Made by a program: the position numbers and the translations under genes
Part shown: in pieces, positions 5,661 through 7,820 of the stretch
Layout of the letters: each line of letters starts with the position of its first letter
Numbering within the stretch: position 1 is the stretch's first letter
Source of the DNA: an uncultured Caryophanales bacterium
GTDB taxonomy: Bacteria; Bacillota_I; Bacilli_A; RFN20; CAG-826
NCBI GenBank assembly: GCA_902464635.1
Contig: CABQKC010000046.1
Span: forward strand, 1 to 7,820
DNA length: 7,820 bases
Direction of reading: 5' to 3'
Notes under the pieces: model-generated
Told to the model about the DNA's origin: nothing
Databases searched by the model: none
The model's input: the letters and a program-made list of their open reading frames with translations, nothing else

Positions 5661-6918
5661 TGTCTTCACCTCTATGGATAGAAGAATATAGGAACAACAT
5701 CTTCTTGCTAGATTTGTTATATGGTTCTTCTATCTTGATAAGAAGATCATATACTTCTTCTTTATCTGATATAAATTCAATATCAGAACCCTTATCCATT
5801 AAGTAACACATCTGCTTATTGAATTCATATTCTTCTTTATATGAAACAACATCAAATATATTTCTTGATGGGGATGATAATACCAATTCGTAATTACCAT
5901 CATATATATCGATATCATCTAATCCTTCTATTTGGATGGTACCTTGCTTAATTAGACCAGTATAGGCGTATTCATTATCGTTAATCTTATTAAATGAAAG
6001 GGTAGAATCAGCCATCTTAGGTACAAAATATACAGGCATATCTTCCGTGCTTGGATTTGCTAAGCCAAGTAGATATAAATATCTCTTATCATGTACATTT
6101 ACGAGTTTTGAATAAAGCATTGAATAAATAAGAAGCAATAAGAATGCTACTACTAAGGTAATCATCCCAATTGAAGATCTTAGATATATAAAGAAATATC
6201 CAAGGAATACATTTTGATAACCAGTGAACTTACCAACTAGTTTTTCAAACCCAACCTCTTTTTCAAAAAAGTAAGATTCCGCATTGGCATCACCTTTGAA
6301 GGTATATAGTTTCTTTCCTTCTTTGGTTTCAACATCAATTAATCTATGTACTACTGTTATTTCTTTGTTTTGGTCAACATCAAACATCTTAAAAGCGTAG
6401 ATGTCATAGATATTCATGTCTTCTGGCGATACTTTTTCAATAGTAATAAAAGCATAATGCTCGATTCTATTGTAGTCAGACAAAAGATTATTGTCTTTTA
6501 AATAGGTATTACTTGGATGGATTGTTTCCATTGATCCAGTCTGGATTACTAACATGGCTGTATTGCCAATGAATACTTGATTATCAGTAAAGTGGGAATA
6601 TAAAGATACTCCAACAATCCCAACAGATAATCCGCAAATTACAAAAAGGAATATATTCCAAATCGAAAAAGTTGTTTTAGCGGATTTCCCTCTTTTTTCA
6701 AAATAAGTAACGACATCTTCATTCTTGGCCTTTTTCTTTAAAGCAGGCATGTCTTTACTTATTTCTTTATTAATAGAGACGTCTTCTAGTCCATTTACAT
6801 AAAGCAACTTTTTAGATTTGAAATACAAATAGGACAAAGAAAGGAAGGCTATGGCAAAACAAGCTATGACTACAAGACATACGATATATATACCTCTTGT
6901 TACATTATCATTAACCAT
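5653..6918 (-). CDS. sipW: SipW-type (ER-type) signal peptidase I with cytoplasmic extension
   Basis: This membrane serine protease removes export signals from secreted proteins. Its core (about 110-238) shows the family order: QTGSME with catalytic Ser129, VVHR with His191 in place of the lysine of ordinary bacterial leader peptidases, and KGDANAE with Asp210. A Ser/His pair of this kind marks SipW and the archaeal/eukaryotic ER enzymes. At 421 residues it is about twice the length of Bacillus SipW. Extra parts are an N-terminal helix (about 9-33) with a Lys/Arg-rich loop (34-84) before the usual helix (86-107), and, after the C-terminal helix (about 241-269), a soluble domain of about 150 residues. 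By the positive-inside rule the loop and C-terminal domain are cytoplasmic and the protease is outside. ATG 6918 follows AAAGGAGGGG (6932-6923). The adjacent genes A, B and C carry matching signals and are the probable substrates. Confidence 0.93.
   Translation of the reverse strand: MVNDNVTRGIYIVCLVVIACFAIAFLSLSYLYFKSKKLLYVNGLEDVSINKEISKDMPALKKKAKNEDVVTYFEKRGKSAKTTFSIWNIFLFVICGLSVGIVGVSLYSHFTDNQVFIGNTAMLVIQTGSMETIHPSNTYLKDNNLLSDYNRIEHYAFITIEKVSPEDMNIYDIYAFKMFDVDQNKEITVVHRLIDVETKEGKKLYTFKGDANAESYFFEKEVGFEKLVGKFTGYQNVFLGYFFIYLRSSIGMITLVVAFLLLLIYSMLYSKLVNVHDKRYLYLLGLANPSTEDMPVYFVPKMADSTLSFNKINDNEYAYTGLIKQGTIQIEGLDDIDIYDGNYELVLSSPSRNIFDVVSYKEEYEFNKQMCYLMDKGSDIEFISDKEEVYDLLIKIEEPYNKSSKKMLFLYSSIHRGEDND
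5667..5673 (-). promoter_or_regulatory. Ribosome binding site deciding the start of gene B
   Basis: The - strand reads AGAGGTG at 5673-5667, six bases before ATG 5660. The GTG of an alternative longer start (5669) lies inside this site, so the shorter start is favoured. Confidence 0.75.
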
Positions 6919-6979
6919 AGTACCCCTCCTTTCCTTTATATATTTATATATTGAGTATAAAAATGGTTCCTATTTATGA

Positions 6980-7678
6980 TTAAGCGACTTTGACGATTGT
7001 GGCTCTGGTGACAATCTTCATTGGTTCGCCGATGGCTTCAACGGCAGTCTTCATGGTTGCATATTCTGCAGAATTGATAGGTTCACAAGTAGTGACGCCT
7101 TTTCTATCGGCAGTTGTGTAGTGATCCGTATGAGGAGCATATGCAAAGGTGAAAGCAGTTGTTAGTTCTAAGCCATTGGTAATTTGAGCATCACCCCAAA
7201 CAAGGTCATAACCAGTATAACCGGTTGTAACAGTACCAGTAGCAGCAGCCAATCCGGTAGGAACGACCCATTTATTTAATTCATTCTTAACTTCGACGGT
7301 AGTGACAATCTTAACTTTGACAGTAGTTTCACCAAATGTCCCATGATCGACTTGTGGAGTAGATGGTTGCTTGTACTTGATTGTTGAGGTTGCACTGGTT
7401 TCATTAGTCAAAGTAATTCCAGTGACTTCTAAACCAAGTAATTCATCTCCGGCGGCAACAATCTTTGCTCTTGTTTCGGCAGTTTGATCTAGATGAAGTT
7501 TGAATGTGTCAGAAACAGTTTCAAATGTCCCAATATGAAGCATGTTCTCAACTTTTAAAGAAGCATTGGACTTGGTGTCGACTTGTTTATCTCCGAAATA
7601 CCAAACAGAGAAACCCGAACCTACGACAGCAATGGCGACTGCGGCAGGAACCAAAATTGATACTAAAAATCTTTTCAT
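6980..7678 (-). CDS. TasA-like SipW-dependent secreted protein A (first gene of operon)
   Basis: The product is 232 residues from ATG 7678. An export segment (MKR, hydrophobic core about 4-20, Pro11) runs into GSGFSVWYFGDKQVDTKSNASL, the small-residue/aromatic patch and early mature sequence typical of SipW-dependent substrates. The rest is Thr- and Val-rich with alternating strand-like sequence (TVKVKIVTTVEVKN and TGTVTTGYTGYDLVW), few basic residues and one Cys. This fits an extracellular beta-sandwich or fibre-forming protein. It is paralogous to B over most of its length, including the C-terminal SAEYATMKTAVEAIGEP block. TasA/CalY-like function is inferred from context and signal type, not from a recognised domain match. 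ATG 7678 is preferred to ATG 7684: TAGGAGG (7693-7687) is eight bases from the former and only two from the latter. GC content on sampled lines is clearly higher than in neighbouring genes. Confidence 0.82.
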   Translation of the reverse strand: MKRFLVSILVPAAVAIAVVGSGFSVWYFGDKQVDTKSNASLKVENMLHIGTFETVSDTFKLHLDQTAETRAKIVAAGDELLGLEVTGITLTNETSATSTIKYKQPSTPQVDHGTFGETTVKVKIVTTVEVKNELNKWVVPTGLAAATGTVTTGYTGYDLVWGDAQITNGLELTTAFTFAYAPHTDHYTTADRKGVTTCEPINSAEYATMKTAVEAIGEPMKIVTRATIVKVA

Positions 7679-7686
7679 TATCATAG

Positions 7687-7693
7687 CCTCCTA
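7687..7693 (-). promoter_or_regulatory. Ribosome binding site deciding the start of gene A
   Basis: TAGGAGG on the - strand is eight bases before ATG 7678 and only two before the alternative ATG 7684, so initiation at 7678 is favoured. The near-perfect match suggests strong translation of the first operon gene. Confidence 0.8.
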
Positions 7694-7706
7694 TTTTTAG
7701 TGCCGC

Positions 7707-7735
7707 TATTTAAGCAAGAATTTTGAAAAATGCAA
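7707..7735 (-). promoter_or_regulatory. Putative promoter of the SipW-type operon
   Basis: On the - strand a -35 TTGCAT (7735-7730) and a -10 TAAATA (7712-7707) are separated by exactly 17 bases. This predicts a start near 7700 and a leader of about 22 bases containing the TAGGAGG site. A TGC triplet just before TTAAAT could act as an extended -10 in a one-base-shifted reading. No other convincing pair was found between gene A and the window edge. Confidence 0.5.
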
Positions 7736-7797
7736 ATCAATCGCACCACTTTTTTTAAAATTATTCTAGATAGAGAACCAAATGTTGGATAAATCTA

Positions 7798-7808
7798 TGT
7801 GCTATAAT
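7798..7808 (+). promoter_or_regulatory. Putative divergent extended -10 promoter
   Basis: The + strand has TATAAT at 7803-7808 preceded by TG one base upstream (TGCTATAAT), an extended -10. The -35 region is weak. It would start transcription near 7815, leaving the window rightwards, so its gene is not visible here. Confidence 0.45.
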
Positions 7809-7820
7809 AAGCGTGCCAAA

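Noticed and set aside
6958..6978. AT-rich inverted repeat between gene A and the signal peptidase gene, as an internal terminator
   Set aside because: Only four consecutive A-T pairs form around a seven-base loop, and there is no GC stem. A weak attenuator or processing site cannot be excluded, but the sequence does not support calling one.
7504..7686. Open frame of 60 codons on the + strand opposite the start of gene A
   Set aside because: It is antisense to the export signal of gene A, without a ribosome site; its Gln/Arg-rich translation is what the complement of this coding sequence would give.
1..7820. CRISPR arrays, tRNA or rRNA genes, insertion sequences or phage integrase signals
   Set aside because: No direct-repeat array, cloverleaf, rRNA-like block, transposase motif or terminal inverted repeat was seen on reading both strands.

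Overview
The window is AT-rich DNA that uses the standard bacterial code: TGA closes the reading frame at 1226-1228 and Trp is read from TGG. Strong Shine-Dalgarno sites, a THF riboswitch ahead of an ECF-type folate transporter subunit, and a SipW-type signal peptidase operon point to a low-GC member of the Bacillota. An uncultured or gut-type Bacilli lineage near the Erysipelotrichales/RF39/Mollicutes border is my guess. That placement is inference, not a sequence match.

Left part, + strand (about 55-1992): a folate-controlled operon. A promoter-like -10 box sits just ahead of a class I tetrahydrofolate riboswitch (about 67-160, with its expression platform to about 186). Three overlapping genes follow: folT (folate ECF S component), a two-helix YcxB-like membrane protein, and an ExoA/Xth-type exonuclease III. 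Each start overlaps the previous stop, so the riboswitch probably influences all three.

Middle, - strand (1989-2681): a hemolysin III/PAQR-family membrane protein, convergent with the nuclease gene. The two stop codons overlap by 4 bases. Upstream of it lies a 236-base intergenic stretch holding a clear rho-independent terminator for the next operon.

Right part, - strand (7735 down to 2870): a four-cistron secretion operon. In transcription order it encodes (A) a TasA-like secreted protein, (SipW) an enlarged ER-type signal peptidase, (B) a paralogue of A, and (C) a large secreted protein. A, B and C have similar N-terminal hydrophobic export segments ending in a small-residue/aromatic patch typical of SipW-dependent substrates. 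The logic resembles tapA-sipW-tasA of Bacillus: a dedicated signal peptidase encoded with the surface or fibre proteins it matures. A promoter, strong ribosome sites, tight coupling and the terminator at 2870-2895 frame the unit.

The most striking observation is that C is split between two frames at a run of seven T (- strand, 4267-4261). In the - strand register this run is exactly a U UUU UUU slippery heptamer. A single -1 step joins 247 and 447 codons into one 694-residue protein with no stop in between. It may be programmed frameshifting, transcriptional slippage, phase variation or a homopolymer sequencing error. The sequence alone cannot decide.
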